Source of the DNA: Diadophis punctatus similis
Lineage: Eukaryota > Chordata > Lepidosauria > Squamata > Dipsadidae
Assembly (NCBI GenBank): GCA_023053685.1
Contig: JALIGW010000005.1
Span: 21,439,001 to 21,503,000 of the forward strand
Direction: 5' to 3'
DNA: 64,000 nucleotides
Below the pieces are notes generated by a model. That model was not told the DNA's origin. It worked only from the letters and a program-made list of their open reading frames with translations, and ran no database searches. Shown here piece by piece: positions 1 through 11,933 of the stretch; position 1 is the stretch's first letter; each line of letters starts with the position of its first letter. The position numbers and the translations under genes were made by a program.

Positions 1-950
1 ACAATTCAAAAAGAAAGATTTGAAGGTAGGTAATAGGGCATTTGGACTTGAGCAGTAGAAGACAGAATTTGAAGTTGAACTATGTGAACATATAATTGTT
101 AAAATGTATAAACCTTTATTGAAATTTGAAACGGATGAACAAGAAAAGACTATATGATAAAATGGGCTAAGAACTTTGAACACAATATACTGATGAGACA
201 GTGGGAAAAAACATTATATTATAATATAGATTTTTTTTGTACAATGAAGTACCATTGGTATATGACTTCAGAACATTTGTCTAGAATGTATAAAGAGACT
301 TCAAATTAATGTTAGAAGGTTGGACAACATGAAGGATCATTTTATCATACAGTACCTGATAGGCTTGTAGAAAGTCAGAGATTTCTGTGTTCAAATACAT
401 ACAAGAAATTAAAATATTAATATTGAAACCAGAACTTTTCTTGCTGGGATTAATGGACAGCTAATTAGAATACAGTAATGGAAATTTTTATAAATGATTA
501 CTGCTGCAAGACTATTATATATGCAAAGATTAAAATAATTTGAAACACCCTTAATGGAGAAATGGTTGGTGAAGATGACAAAACTAGCAGAGATGGCAAA
601 ATTAACTTGTTTGATTAAAGAAAGATTAAAAAATGACATTTATCAATGACTGGAAACCCCTTATGGACTTTATGGAGGAAGAGAAAAATGAACATGTGAT
701 TTATGGGTTTGAAAATTAGAAAGAGTAGCTTTAGGAAAGAAGGAAATTATGATAAAACTTTAGAGACAGAGAGGACAAAATATAAATATGTAACTGTTCT
801 CCAGAAGATCAGAAGCCACTTCTTTATAATATTTATTTCCCTTTTTTCTTTTCTGTTCCTTTTTTTCTTTTCTTTTTTCACTATTATTTTTCTTTGTTAC
901 CTTTATTTTCGTGTATAATTTTTAGTTTGTTAAAAATTTCTTCAATAAAA
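1..950 (+). repeat. Decayed L1 LINE, 3' end of ORF2 and 3' UTR
   Basis: Translating the plus strand in shifting frames gives scraps of the C-terminal part of L1 ORF2: a FYHWYMTSEHLSRMYK-like stretch near 245-300, KVGQHEGSFYH near 320-350, PELFLLGLMDS near 425-460, ITAARLLY near 498-520 and MTKLAEMAKLTCLIKER near 573-625. Stops and frameshifts break it throughout, so it is a fossil. The sequence ends in an A-rich tract with AATAAA at about 943-950. It lies in the intron upstream of the first visible ADGRA1 exon. Confidence 0.75.
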
Positions 951-1638
951 AAATCAAGGATATGTGTACTTATATGTATGTGTATCATAGATGAAGTTGG
1001 ATAATGATTATACAATCTGTGAAATGCAATGCGATAGGAACTGAAAGACACAAAAATGAATTAAGACTTGTCTTGAGGGTTAGCAAAGAATGGCAGGCAT
1101 ATTGTGATGTAAAAATGAAGTCTGGTCAATGCATTTGAAAAAGATGCTTTAAATGTGCCCAAGCACAAATAAATACCTTCACATCATTAAAGCAGTTGCA
1201 TCTTACAAAAAGCTGTCCTCAGTAGGACAGTTTCTTCAATAGAGGTGTCACCTTGGATGCACTCCAGACAGCTGGTGACAGTTCTGGAAACAGAGAGATG
1301 ACTCCTACAAAAGATGCACATTTAATTATATACAGCAAATACTTTGTTCACAATGATGCATATTGCAAAATGCCTCTTTTGAATGCTTTACACAGCCCTG
1401 AGAATACTAACCATATACTGGAAGGATGTAAAAAGAAAATGTAATTATGTACGAAATGCATGAAGAATGTATACAGAAATATACATATCTTTATATCAGA
1501 AAGACCCAATTGGGCCATCTTTGAACACAAGTTTGTACATGCAAGGATAAGATAAGGTTGAGGTAAGAATCTCCCTGTTGGCTTCAGTTTCTTTTCCACT
1601 CTCACTGATTAATTTGTTTCATTTTCCTTCTTTGACAG
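951..1638. other. Intron sequence upstream of first visible ADGRA1 exon
   Basis: AT-rich unique-looking DNA with no repeat or coding signal I recognise. It ends in a pyrimidine-rich tract (ttccttctttgacag) that forms the splice acceptor of the exon starting at 1639. The start codon of ADGRA1 would have to lie in an exon upstream; I did not identify it here. Confidence 0.6.
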
Positions 1639-1766
1639 GATCAGAAGACGGTGTGGCCCCTATCCCAATACCCAGGGGAGTTCCTGCACCCTGTGGTTTA
1701 TGCATGTACTGCGGTCATGTTATTGTGCCTCTTTGCTTCAATTATCACCTATATTGTGCATCACAG
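1639..1766 (+). CDS. ADGRA1: ADGRA1 coding exon: N-terminal tail and TM1
   Basis: This exon encodes the start of adhesion G protein-coupled receptor A1 (GPR123), a plasma-membrane seven-helix orphan receptor enriched in the nervous system. Frame 1 from 1639 gives 42 codons plus two bases: [20 protein letters not shown], then a hydrophobic TM1 helix ([20 protein letters not shown]), ending [22 protein letters not shown] is what I recall of mammalian ADGRA1 and differs from ADGRA2 and ADGRA3, so the paralogue call is fairly firm. The exon is bounded by a ttgacag acceptor and a CAG/gtaaga donor. The open phase-2 end is completed by the first base of the exon at 4176 (Ser). ADGRA1 lacks the long LRR/Ig/GAIN ectodomain of its paralogues, which fits TM1 following a short tail here. 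Confidence 0.92.
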
Positions 1767-4175
1767 GTAAGAAGAGAGGTGCAGATTATTAACATTAAGT
1801 GGATTCACCCACTTCTTCTTCTTTTTCTTTTGTAACATAAAAAGTTGTGTTAAATTTTATACTTCTCTCCCCTTATTTTTGGAAGAGATTTGGTAAACAG
1901 GATTTCATAACTATATGCAATTTTCCCATTCATCACTTTCATAAACAAATCTCTTAATTCAGTGCAGAAGAAGTATGTGTACGGAAAGGCTGAGGTGATC
2001 AAGGCACTTTGAATGCTATTTAGAGCATCCAAAGTTTGTTTTCACATGGATGTTCTTTTTCTTTTACACACAGAGAGAGGGGGGGGGAGGTTGGGAAGGA
2101 GGGTAGAATGGTAGCTGATTCCACCCTCCATTATTGCAAATGCTCTGACCATTTGGAGAAATGTTTGCTGTTGCAAATGGAGCTGCATTCACCAGTTACG
2201 TTCGTCAAATAATTACGGTATATCTGAAGTTTCTTCTCCAGTTTGGCAGGGCTCAGTGATGGTTTATATAAATAAATCAATATTTCTAACCCATAGGTTT
2301 TCCTTGGATATACCTGGATATGAGCTACTTTCACTTTATCTGGATTTTTTAAAAATTCTAAACGATCTAAAAAGTAGCAACAATCATTTCTTTTACTCTT
2401 CTTTTTCTCCAAAATACCATCCCTAGAACTTTTTTTCCAAAGAAAGTGGTGCCAGAAGTAGCTGTGATAGTTAGAAGAAGAGAAGTAAAGAGTTAACTTT
2501 TTTTGTCACTTTCCTCTGCCCGCAACATTTCTTGTATCCAACCATTCACTTGCATTTAGGTTTACAGTTATCAGTAAGTCAGGCCTGATTTGTTATAAGC
2601 CATGATTGGTTGGATTCATGCATTGTCCTAAGACAAAGCATGGTTCAGAGGTTGGAGTAGCTGAGCTAACTTAAGTAGATTAAGCCAAAGTGAACAGATC
2701 AAATGGCGGAATAGCACAATGTATGAATCTGATCTGCTACAGAAATATTTTACTTCTAATGTAATTAAGGTTAATATTATAAAGAGCTCTCATTTGTGAT
2801 TTTCTATATAATTTTTCTCAGATATGCAGACTCCATCACATACAAGAATGCCTGAATTTTATAGTTGCACATGAATATAATTTCATGTGATCAAATAATT
2901 GGCACTGTGACTGAGCTACGAAAATCTGAATGAGAAGAAACTGATGCTTGATGTATCTGATTTTATCTGCACTTTATCAGTTGTATATGAAAGCCCATAT
3001 ATAACATGCATTTTCTCTAGCTATAAATCTGTGTATTATGTATTTCCTCCAGTGTTTTTTTGGCTTGAATAACGTTCAGTTCATACATTGCCCTGATGGT
3101 CTGTGAGCAATACCAACAACTCTTTTCATTTCTCTTATGCCAACGTGATCTGCAAAATATCCTTCTTTCAATCTATTGTTTAGTGCAGACAACGCTACAG
3201 TCATCCCTCCCCAACCTGGCACATTCCATATCTGTTAGATTGTAATTGACATAATTTTCAGAAAGTGCACAGCCTTCCCCCACCTGGAAGACACAGGTTG
3301 GGGAAGGCTGTTATAAAGATTCATCCATTTGGAACTCTGAGAATAGCTTCCAGTTCAGAGCTACTTAGGCAGCCCCCTGCCTGGAGATCCTTGAAGGAAA
3401 AGCAGGCAGACGGCTGTGTTACTCTATGGGAGCCACAATTCAGGAGAAGCCTGATGGCACTTCATCAAACTAGCAATTTTTATTTATGCCTTTGAATGAA
3501 ATGTTTCAGTCTGAGATATGCTTTCAGACACCTTCGGATTTTTGGAGGAAGGGTGGATCCAAAATGCACTACAGAAATAAATACCGTACAGACTTTCGTG
3601 TTAATTAAGCTTCGTGTACAAATTACTTTTCTTTCATGTAGAATTTACTAGAGAATACAATTGTTATTCTCTGGACAGTGTATTTTTCCAAGAGCTCATT
3701 TGCATAACAACCTCTTAAAAGTTGCTTCAAGCTCCGGTTTGTTTACTCGTTGAAAAGACTAATGGTATGCTAAAATTACAAAAACAAAGGACATGAATGT
3801 ACCGATCAACTAATTCTTGAAGTCCCTAGTTAAACAAATGATTTACCCTAATTTGCATTGGAGGCATGATCAGACAGGTAAGTTGCACAGTTTTAACAAA
3901 TGTCCAGAGGTCAATATAGGGAAGAGTCAGAGTAGTAAATATAGTATTTGTAACAACTGTAGTAACAACAAAATTTGAGATTCTGCAATTCTAGAATACT
4001 TTCTTTAGAGAAATAACTGCAATTCTGATTCAGCTCTTTCTGAAAAAAGTCGAGCACTAAGGATTCTGCATTTGAGTCCCTGGCTCTATGTTCATTGTTC
4101 ACAATTCTGTGATGTAATTTGTAAATAAATGTGTGACTTTGGTTTTTTTCTTGTTTGTTTGTTAACTTTAAATAG
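1767..4175. other. ADGRA1: ADGRA1 intron (2.4 kb)
   Basis: Intron between the TM1 and TM2 exons, gt at 1767 and ag at 4174-4175. Mostly AT-rich unique sequence, with a poly-G run near 2079-2089 and a short hairpin at 3269-3312. An open minus-strand frame at 2131-2412 has no family resemblance and is ignored. The acceptor has a TG/TTT-rich tract (tttgtttgttaactttaaatag), weaker than usual. Confidence 0.85.
3269..3312. repeat. Short inverted repeat, probable hAT MITE remnant
   Basis: CAGCCTTCCCCCACCTG is followed after a short spacer by CAGGTTGGGGAAGGCTG. The two ends pair with one mismatch. Ends of the form CAGCCTTCCCCAACCTG are typical of small reptile hAT MITEs; here the interior is almost gone and no 8-bp flanking duplication is visible. 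Confidence 0.5.
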
Positions 4176-4299
4176 CACAATTCGAATCAGCAGAAAAGGT
4201 TGGCACATGCTTCTCAACTGCTGTTTCCATACTGCTCTCACTTTTGCTGTTTTTGCTGGTGGAATAAATCGTGTAAAATATCCAGTTATATGTCAAGCG
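4176..4299 (+). CDS. ADGRA1: ADGRA1 coding exon: ICL1 and TM2
   Basis: One base completes Ser from the previous exon, then 41 codons follow: [36 protein letters not shown] and VICQA. This is intracellular loop 1 with the [12 protein letters not shown] signature of the ADGRA subfamily, TM2, extracellular loop 1 and the start of TM3. The Cys of VICQA is the likely TM3-top cysteine that pairs with ECL2 in most GPCRs. The exon is bounded by an aatag acceptor and a gcg/gtgagt donor and ends in phase 0. FAGGINR.KYP is shared by ADGRA1 and ADGRA3; flanking exons favour ADGRA1. No stop or frameshift. Confidence 0.93.
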
Positions 4300-4301
4300 G
4301 T

Positions 4302-5263
4302 GAGTGTACGCATTACTGTACCATTACCAATATATTATATGATAATGAAACCAAAGCTGTGAACTTGCATATGTTGGTGACCTTAACATTCTTCCTTTGG
4401 ATGGATGAATCTTATTTTCAAAATTTAAAAAAACTGAATAGACTATAGTCAGGAGCTTCTTGTAGGCATGGGAAACTTTAGCAGCTCAGTCTGAACTGTT
4501 TTTACTTGCAAATAAATCATATTATTTCACTGAAACTTTATGTACAGATATAGTTCAGGTAGTATCCCAAGTCTGCTTACTAATTTTCTTTCTATTGCTC
4601 CATTATTTTATATAAGTTATTCTCCTTTCTTTCAAGTAATATTCTTGAGACTTTCTAAGCCTTTTTTGTGTATGTTGTTAGCATAACTTATATGCAGATA
4701 AGAAAATGTTTAGCTTTCATTTAATGCAAGCATGGGTTGGTTATCTTCTTTTTGAAAATAAACACACTTGAATAAAATGAAGGAGCAGAATGAAAGCTTT
4801 GCTGTTGGCTTTCATGGGAATTTTTCAAGATTGTTGCTTCCTTTCTCTCTTAATAAGCCCAAATGAGGATATAATTGAGTTAGGGTTGAAAACAGTTTTG
4901 TTTATCCAAACAAAATCTTGCATTGTTTTTAACAGGTTGCTATGGCCAAAACTTAGCAACCAAATCACATTGAAGATACAACATAATTGTATTAGGATGC
5001 AGACAATAAAACAGTGTGCCCTTCCCTCCCAGCAAAGCATTTGCAACTTGATGAGCAACCCTGAGTAAAAGCAGAACTACATCTTCTATACCGTTGACCT
5101 ACTACTTTTAAAAGACAAGATAAAGAACAAGGCAGACAGAGCGTAAATGACAGCATAATATTGGAGTGCTTTAGGTAAACCTATATAGGTGACCTCCTTA
5201 TTATTTACTCCTTCCTATTAGGTCAGTACAGCAGCTATACTATCTTTGAGATATGGTCAATGA
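4302..5263. other. Unique-looking intron stretch
   Basis: AT-rich sequence. Open frames at 4790-5068 (+) and 4825-5058 (-) overlap each other and show no family motif. I see no repeat or exon. Confidence 0.5.
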
Positions 5264-5323
5264 GTGTGTGTGTGTGTGTATATACATACATACATACATA
5301 CAGTACATACATACATACATACA

Positions 5324-5351
<28 letters not shown>
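5264..5351. repeat. (TG)n then (ATAC)n microsatellite
   Basis: About eight TG units run directly into roughly seventeen ATAC units broken once by CAGTACAT. The MYVC-repeat frame on the minus strand is the repeat itself, not a gene. Confidence 0.97.
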
Positions 5352-5354
<3 letters not shown>

Positions 5355-5950
5355 TTATAAGGTTCCTGACTGATTCTTTCCCCATTGCCACTTAGGGTCA
5401 ATTCAGCTTGCTGGGAATGTTTTTTACAAGGGCATTTGAAGCAGTTCACCTATATTGAGTGGGGGGAGGAGGGACATCTCATAACTCACTATGTAGCTCA
5501 CATAGTAAGTTTTACTACCATATATCAAAGAAAAGAGTAATTGAAATGACCAAAGTTACTTCACCTTCTTATTTAGAAAGTTTAATGCATCAAAACTATT
5601 TTTATCATTTGACTTAAGACATCATGACATAATTAGAGATTCGTAAAATTATGCGAAGTGTGAAAAATTGAGGGAGATTTTTTTTATCACAGTGAAACTG
5701 ACAGGAAATAGATTATGACTGAGTTGGCACAATATTGAATATTGCAATATTGAATTTATTATTAGTGTGAGTTTCACTAGCTAATGCTTCCTCCATGAAT
5801 TTAGTATTTAATGTTTAAACCATCTACAAGTCATGTTGATCCTGGAATCAACTGTAAACCTTGCTGGTAAAATGTCCACGAAATGTTAGTTCGTGTAAAA
5901 CAAAATTGAGAAAATTCCCATTCACATGCTCTCATGGAGTCAGGATAGAA

Positions 5951-6027
5951 CAGGGGTGTGCAACCTTGGCAACTTTAAGACTTGTGGTTTTCAATTCCCA
6001 GAATTCCCCAAGATTAGGCACCCTCTG
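5951..6027. mobile_element. Short hAT-type MITE (77 bp)
   Basis: Begins CAGGGGTGTGCAACC and ends GGCACCCTCTG. It is flanked by GGATAGAA (5943-5950) and GGATAGAG (6028-6035), a 7/8 target duplication. Interior CTTGGCAACTTTAAGACTTGTGG is the common reptile repeat seen again at 32386-32506 and 42382-42483. The 8-bp duplication is diagnostic of the hAT superfamily. Confidence 0.7.
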
Positions 6028-6035
6028 GGATAGAG

Positions 6036-7507
6036 TATAAATCCGTTTCATAAAACAGTGCCATCAATCCCAGGAGGCATGCCTTCCTTGTAGTGGTCAA
6101 ACAACTTTGAAACAATCTGCCCATGACATATGATTGGGCCTGACCTTGTGGTCTTTGGATGGGCTGGAAAAATCTGCTTATTTCTTTAGACACTGGGGGC
6201 AGGATGAATAGAATTCCCACCTGCAGGAGAGGTATGAAGGTGAGCCCCAGCTGCCTATTAATGGTTGTGTGGGGTTTAATTGGAATTGGTTTTTTGTTTG
6301 ATTTCAAAGTAGCAATGTTAAAGTTGAGCAACCATATAAATTATATAATCAAAAATAAATTTATTTTATCCTGTTGCATGTAGATATGGAAACGTACTGT
6401 TCCTTTAGCCATGAATGTTCATTGTTGTGGCTTAAAACTAAGATATACACGGAAATCATCTGCATAAAGTAGCACACTTAAGTATCATAAGCTTTTATAG
6501 TAATGACAAAAAGCAAAGTCTGTAGGCCCAATTTCAGATGTTATTATCTGATATGTTTGCTTTCATTATTGTGAGATAAGTATCTATTGATGAGTGTCCC
6601 TTTGGGGGAAATTATTACTATTTTCTTTATTTGTAGTTTTGTAAGTCAAGACAGTAGGATAGTTTATTGAGCAAATGTAGCTGGATTATTACATGGGCAC
6701 AAATGTGTCTCTTGCAGTCTGAGTCTAGGGATTACCTTGCAGATTGGAAGCTGACACCATTAATGTGCTAATGAAAAATTGATTTTCCTGTGTGAGTTTG
6801 TTTGTTTAAGCAGTTTGTAAAGCCCTCCAACTCATGGTTGCAACCCCAGGTGGCTATTCTAGGGTTAAAACACAAAGCAAAAACAAACAGCAAGAGTAAA
6901 AACAACTATTGTCAAAGGACAAGTGAGCCAAATTGCAGTCATCTTAACCACAAACCAGTGCAGGCAAAGAGCCTTACTGAAAGCCTACAGGGGCTGAAGC
7001 CATCGAAAGCTCAGGGGTGTGCTCTTCTGAAGGCCAGGCACAACAGAAAAGGTACATTACCCACAGAAAATTAGAATCCCGCTTCCTAGGGGCAATGTGT
7101 AAACTATTTTTCTTTACAGTGAATTGAAAGTGGTAGTTCTCTATTGTCAAGATGTAAGACTGACAAAGAGAATTGCGATACAAAAAGTCCTCCTCTGTGA
7201 GTGTATAGTTCCATGGGACCTATTCTTTCTTTCTTTTTTTTTTTCCTTTCTGTTTTTGTCGACCTATACTAATATTAAGCTGCTGTGCCGTGAGCTAAGC
7301 CAATGATCTGACAGAAGACTTTTTGTACTAAGCCACAACTGTAGCTTATCAGGCAATTGTGAGTGAATGCCAAAAGATTATGGTTGCTGAGTTTAGCATG
7401 GCATCCATGTAATGAACAAAGTCCGTAGAGCAGTATCCATTTTTTTCTTTATAAGGAAGATGCCCAAGTCTGAAGTAATATTTACAGAGTTTTAAACTAC
7501 AGTACAG
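6036..7507. other. Unique-looking intron stretch
   Basis: No element boundaries or coding signals recognised. The 105-aa and 90-aa open frames (6014-6331 minus, 6802-7074 plus) are not protein-like in composition and match nothing I know. Confidence 0.45.
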
Positions 7508-7736
7508 AGCCAGTTTAATGTAGTGCATATAGCACCAGGCTAAAAACTGGGAGACTTTGAATTCTAGTCCTGCTTTAGGCACAAAGCCAGTTGGGTGACC
7601 TTGGGCCCATCATTCTCTCTTAGCCCTAGGAAGCAGGCAATGGCAAACCACTTCTGAAAATCATGCCAAGAAAACTGCAAGGACAAGTCCGGGCAATCTC
7701 CACGAGTCAACACTGACTCAAAGACACAAACGCATC
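7508..7736 (+). repeat. tRNA-derived SINE
   Basis: The head AGTTTAATGTAGTGCATATAG followed by CACCAGGCTAAAAACTGG and TTTGAATTCTAGTCCTGC resembles a tRNA with A-box and B-box (GAATTCTAGTCC). The body has the widespread GGTGACCTTGGGCC motif and the tail GAGTCAACACTGACTCAAAG. Vertebrates carry several related SINEs with this core; I do not assign a subfamily. Confidence 0.7.
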
Positions 7737-8752
7737 AACTACAAATGGCATCTCTTCTGATATTGCTCACTGTTTAACTGAAAAGAAAGAACTAGATAAA
7801 TGATCCCTTTTGACCACTGTGGGAGATATTAGTTTGTAACAATCCCAGTTTATTAAGATAAAGTGGGAATGATTGAGTCTGACACAGGCATGGGTGGAAA
7901 ATGTTCTACCTATCTATAGAAAGGATGCAGGCAGTGACCAATAGTAGCAACACCTATATGCAACACCTGAACTTGAAGAGATTGCTCAAGAAAAAAATCC
8001 CATTTATCCAGCAGTGACAATTTATGGTTTTCAAACTGGAGAAAATAAAAGTCCCCAGAAGTAAAGAGACAGACAAATAAAGTATGTTTAATGCTCTTTC
8101 AAATGCTGATTTACAGAACATAATACAGTTCTTACCCAGCCATTGTGCTACTTCATTTTTTTTTCATGGTAGAAAAGCCCAGAGAAGGAGAGATAAGCAT
8201 TGACTAAACGAAAGAAGTGCAACTTAAGATTCCTCAAGGGAGCATTACATGCCAACGAGTTATATAGGTTTATATGAGTTTTTATTTGGGTAATCAATAA
8301 CAAAACTAGTCATTACCATGGCAACTATCATATCACATAGGCCTTAAACTCCTTCTGAATGTAGTGAACAGAGTTTAAAGGCATACCCGGGGCATTAATG
8401 CACATGGAACAGTCCCCACCCATTAAAATCAATAGGAATGGGAATTGTGCTCACTTAATCACATTTTCAGCTGTAAGTGTGATGGGTTCAGAGACTTTTA
8501 TTTATCTAAACACCCCAGTACTGGTCATACAGATCCATCTGCCATGATATATTAAAAGGAAATGACATTTTTGACTAATATGTGGTATTTGTACAAAAGC
8601 ATGGCTCACTGAGTTTCCCTCCCAAACTCATCCATCATTCATATTGTAAAAAGAGCCATGCATTTTTCACTCACCATACACATCTTTCTCTACTGGCAGC
8701 TAAAGTGCCACAATCCTTTATGATATTTAATTTATGCATAGGAGGCATGTGG
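7737..8752. other. Unique-looking intron stretch
   Basis: Nothing recognised apart from short A/T runs. Confidence 0.45.
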
Positions 8753-8846
8753 GTTCAGCACGGGGTGGGTTCCAATTTTTTTTTTACTACCACTCTTTGG
8801 GCATGGCTTATTTTGTGGGCGTGGCTTGATGGTCATGTGATGGTGG

Positions 8847-9083
8847 CGAGGTGGCGCAGTGGTTAAAGTGTAGCACTGCAGGCTACTTCAGCCGACTGCT
8901 AGTTCAGCAGTTCAGCTGTTCAAATCTCACCGGCTCAAGGTTGGCTCAGCCTTCCATCCTTCTGAGGTCAGTAAAATGAGGACCCAGATTGTTGGGGGCA
9001 ATATCTGAACTCTGTAAACCGCTTAGAGAGGGCTGTAAAGCACTGTGACGCGGTATATAAGTCTAAGTGCTATTGCTATTGCT
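8847..9083 (+). repeat. Sauria-type SINE, full length
   Basis: The tRNA-like head AGGTGGCGCAGTGGTTAAAG carries an A-box; the B-box-like GTTCAAATCTC follows about 55 bases on. The body is GGCTCAAGG...CCTTCCATCCTTCTGAGGTC, and the tail GCGGTATATAAGTCTAAGTG ends in CTATTGCTATTGCT, the BovB-like 3' end of this family. A 7-bp duplication ATGGTGG flanks it (8840-8846 and 9084-9090). It sits inside the 8761-9707 hAT element and is therefore younger. Confidence 0.9.
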
Positions 9084-9420
9084 ATGGTGGGTGTGGCTTC
9101 GTGGTCATGTGACTATGTGGGAGTGGTTTGGCAGTCATGTGACTGGATGGGGGTGGATTGGTGATCGTGTGACTGGGTGGTCATGTGACTGGGTGGGCAT
9201 GGCTAACTTAATGTCACTCACGTCAAGGGTTAGGGTTAGGGTGCCTGGCCTCTCCTCACCTCAAAGGCTTCAACAAGATACAATTTCCCTGTCTATTTAC
9301 TACTACTGAACATCCAAAATATACTATTTAATCCTATGTATATATGCCATATGCGTACATACATATTACACACAGGCACACAAAAAGATACATTATCTAC
9401 TATATATACTGTAGGTGTAT

Positions 9421-9480
<60 letters not shown>
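9421..9480. repeat. (CA)n microsatellite
   Basis: About 28 uninterrupted CA units inside the 8761-9707 hAT element. Open frames over it on both strands are artefacts. Confidence 0.98.
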
Positions 9481-9484
<4 letters not shown>

Positions 9485-9715
9485 CTCTTCTAAAACTACA
9501 CATTCAACCTCACTTACTGCATTTGGAAAAACACACCCAGTGTGCACTTTCTGCCACACATTTAACCATAACTTCTGTACATTCGAACATTACACATGCC
9601 TTCAGATGTTCTTCCCTAGCTTGCACATCACTGCTAGAGCCAGGAAATGTCATGGATTGAGTAAAATGTGGTGAAACTCACTTAATAATGCGAGGAACCC
9701 ACCCCTGGTTCAGCA

Positions 9716-10429
9716 TGCTCTTCCCCATCATGACAAGGAAGACGAGTGCAGGACCCTTCCTCCAGTTGTGTTCTACAGGGTTCTCTAGAGTGCTCAGTAT
9801 TGAACCCTCCAATTGATAAAATCATTTACTGTTGCTCTTGTTTGTAGTGCTATTTCTTAAAGTAGTATTTATTAAATTACTTTCAGTGAAATAGGAGTGA
9901 AAACATGGACTAAAAACCCAACTGTAGAGGCACTGATTTCAACATACAAGCATTTGTGTGCTGGTAGAAGTCCTAAATTTTGAAAAAGTGAACTTTACTT
10001 TGCATAGAGGGGATGTATTTGACTTTGAGTAGTGTGTAAAGATCCAAACTCCAAAAAGTAGGCAAGGCCAGAAAAAAATAGAATTGATTTTTTAAAGCAT
10101 TGAAATGAAGTTTCAAAATAATTTAGTATTGCTGGTCCTTAATTTCAATATTCATTTTTATGCTCTGCTGTACTGAACACTACTATCAGTGGCCACTTTT
10201 AAGAGATTCCTGGGACTACATCTAAATTTTGTGGAATCACATATGCATGAGGAGTTTACGTTATCCATTCTCACTGAACGGGGTTGCAAAATAATGCCAC
10301 TAAGAAGGTCCTTTCTCAAATTCCTGCCAGGCATAAGTCAAATAGTGGAAAGACTGTTCAGATATGAAGTGCCATGGGACTGAGCCATCTTCAGTCTCTT
10401 TTCAGCAAGGTCTCTAGGTTTATACACTT
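9716..10429. other. Unique-looking intron stretch
   Basis: No repeat boundary or exon recognised. Confidence 0.45.
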
Positions 10430-10818
10430 ACACTACCACATACTTCCCTACGACCGGTTAGGTCCCACAAAGTCGGTCTCCTCCAGGTCCCTTCAGCCAA
10501 ACAATGTCGGTTGGCGGGACCGAGGGGGAGAGCCTTCTCTGTGGGGGCTCTGGCTCTCTGGAACCAACTACCCCCAGAGATCTGAACTATCCCTACCTTG
10601 CTGGCCTTCCGGAAAGCTGTTAAGACAGGGCTCTTCCTGCAGGTGGGGTGATACAGGGACCATTGAATATCTTAGGTCTCCCCCATGTATGAATGGTTTG
10701 TGTGTTTTTAACTTTCTAAATTTTTTATTGTTTTCTTTTTACTGTTTTTATAAGTTGTTCTTGTATATGTTGTACACCGCCCTGAGTCCCCAGGGAGTAG
10801 GGCGGCATATAAGAACAC

Positions 10819-10862
<44 letters not shown>

Positions 10863-10864
10863 AA
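10430..10864 (+). repeat. CR1-type LINE 3' end with (AAAT)n tail
   Basis: Plus-strand sequence resembles the reverse-transcriptase C-terminus and 3' UTR of the CR1 family. Frame scraps include GGGESLLCGGSGSLEPTTP-like and LLAFRKAVKTGLFLQ-like coding near 10525-10645. These are followed by GTACACCGCCCTGAGTCCCC and GGGCGGCATATAAG, then an (AAAT)n tail at 10823-10864. Relatives lie in minus orientation at 31620-32390 and 48533-49330. Confidence 0.82.
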
Positions 10865-11793
10865 TAAAACTTTCCATGTACATAAACACAATTTATCATA
10901 TGTATTACCATGCCTCTCATGCAATGACTCTCCACATAGAACCAGCCCTGCCTTAGTTACAACTTGTGGGTCAACATGTAAAGGTCATTGCTTGATGACT
11001 AGCAACACTGCACATGGTAATGTTAGGACACAGTGACAGCTTTGGACTTCATCTGGTATCTTTTTTATGATTTTTACATACTTTTGGGGGCCTAAATAGG
11101 AATGAATAACTTCCTGTTAAGAAGATCTCCAATTCAGGACATATATGGAAGGTAGTTGTTCAGGTAAATTGGTTTTAAGACATGATAGCTCACAATTAAC
11201 ATTGTGAATTGTGCCCAGAAAAGGGCTGGCAGCCAACATTACTTGTAATCTAAGAATCACAGGCTATTGAAATTGGCAGCTTACAAAAACATGAACGCAG
11301 CATTCTGAGCTAGCTAAAACAATTTTCAAAGGCAGGTGACATTAGTGAAATAAATTTTTTAACAATTCTCTGTACCTCTGCAGTCTTGTGCCCTGTTCCA
11401 AAAGTCCCATAAACCCTCTAGGCAGATTTTAAGAGAGAATTTAAAAAACTGCAAAAGAATGGAAATCATCCCATTGGTGCAGCAAGTGCTTTACTGCAGC
11501 AATTTCTTAAAAATAAAAGCAAGCAGAGTTAAAAGATTTACATACTTCTAAGTTTGGCATGAATGAAAGAACTCTTCTACATCAGACATTCTGTTTTGCT
11601 AGTCTCTTGCTTTGCTAAATCATTAGCTTCGGGGTCGTTAGAGTATAAAATCAACACTTTTTTCCAATTGTTTGCAGATAGCATAGTGACAATTTAGAAT
11701 TGAAAAAGTATAATAGGAACAATTAACAATTCTTAATTGTTAAATAAGCCCTCAGAAGAGTTCCATTTTAACCAGCTGCAGGAAAGTTGATTC
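10865..11793. other. Unique-looking intron stretch
   Basis: No repeat or exon recognised. Confidence 0.45.
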
Positions 11794-11801
11794 AATTAGA
11801 G

Positions 11802-11925
11802 CAGGGCTGTCAAACTCGAGGCCCGTGAGCCAGATGTGTCATGCGCTGGTCACGCCCACGTCCGGTTTAGCAAAGGAGAGAAAAGTCGTGATACATCACA
11901 TGATGATGTGAGTTTCGCACCCCTG
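11802..11925. mobile_element. hAT MITE (124 bp), CAGGGCTGTCAAAC family
   Basis: Begins CAGGGCTGTCAAACTCGAGG and ends GTTTCGCACCCCTG. Flanked by AATTAGAG (11794-11801) and AATTAGAA (11926-11933), 7/8 identical. The core GATACATCACATGATGATGTG matches the sister copy at 16185-16319. The termini are of the widespread Charlie-like CAGGGGTGTCAAACTC form. Confidence 0.87.
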
Positions 11926-11933
11926 AATTAGAA

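Larger units (their letters stand above)
8761..9707. mobile_element. hAT non-autonomous element (947 bp) with nested SINE and CA array
   Basis: Begins CGGGGTGGGTTCC (one base short of CAGGGGTGGGTTCC) and ends GGAACCCACCCCTG. Flanks are identical 8-mers, GTTCAGCA at 8753-8760 and 9708-9715. The interior holds GGTCATGTGACTGGGTGG minisatellite units, a Sauria-type SINE (8847-9083), a TTAGGG-like run near 9228-9241 and a (CA)n array. The left part (8761-9331) is the same family as the 26901-29580 element, down to the shared ACTACTGAACATCCAAAATA motif. Confidence 0.88.

Noticed and set aside
2131..2412. 93-aa minus-strand open frame
   Set aside because: No recognisable motif, no promoter or splice context, and lies inside the ADGRA1 intron on the opposite strand.
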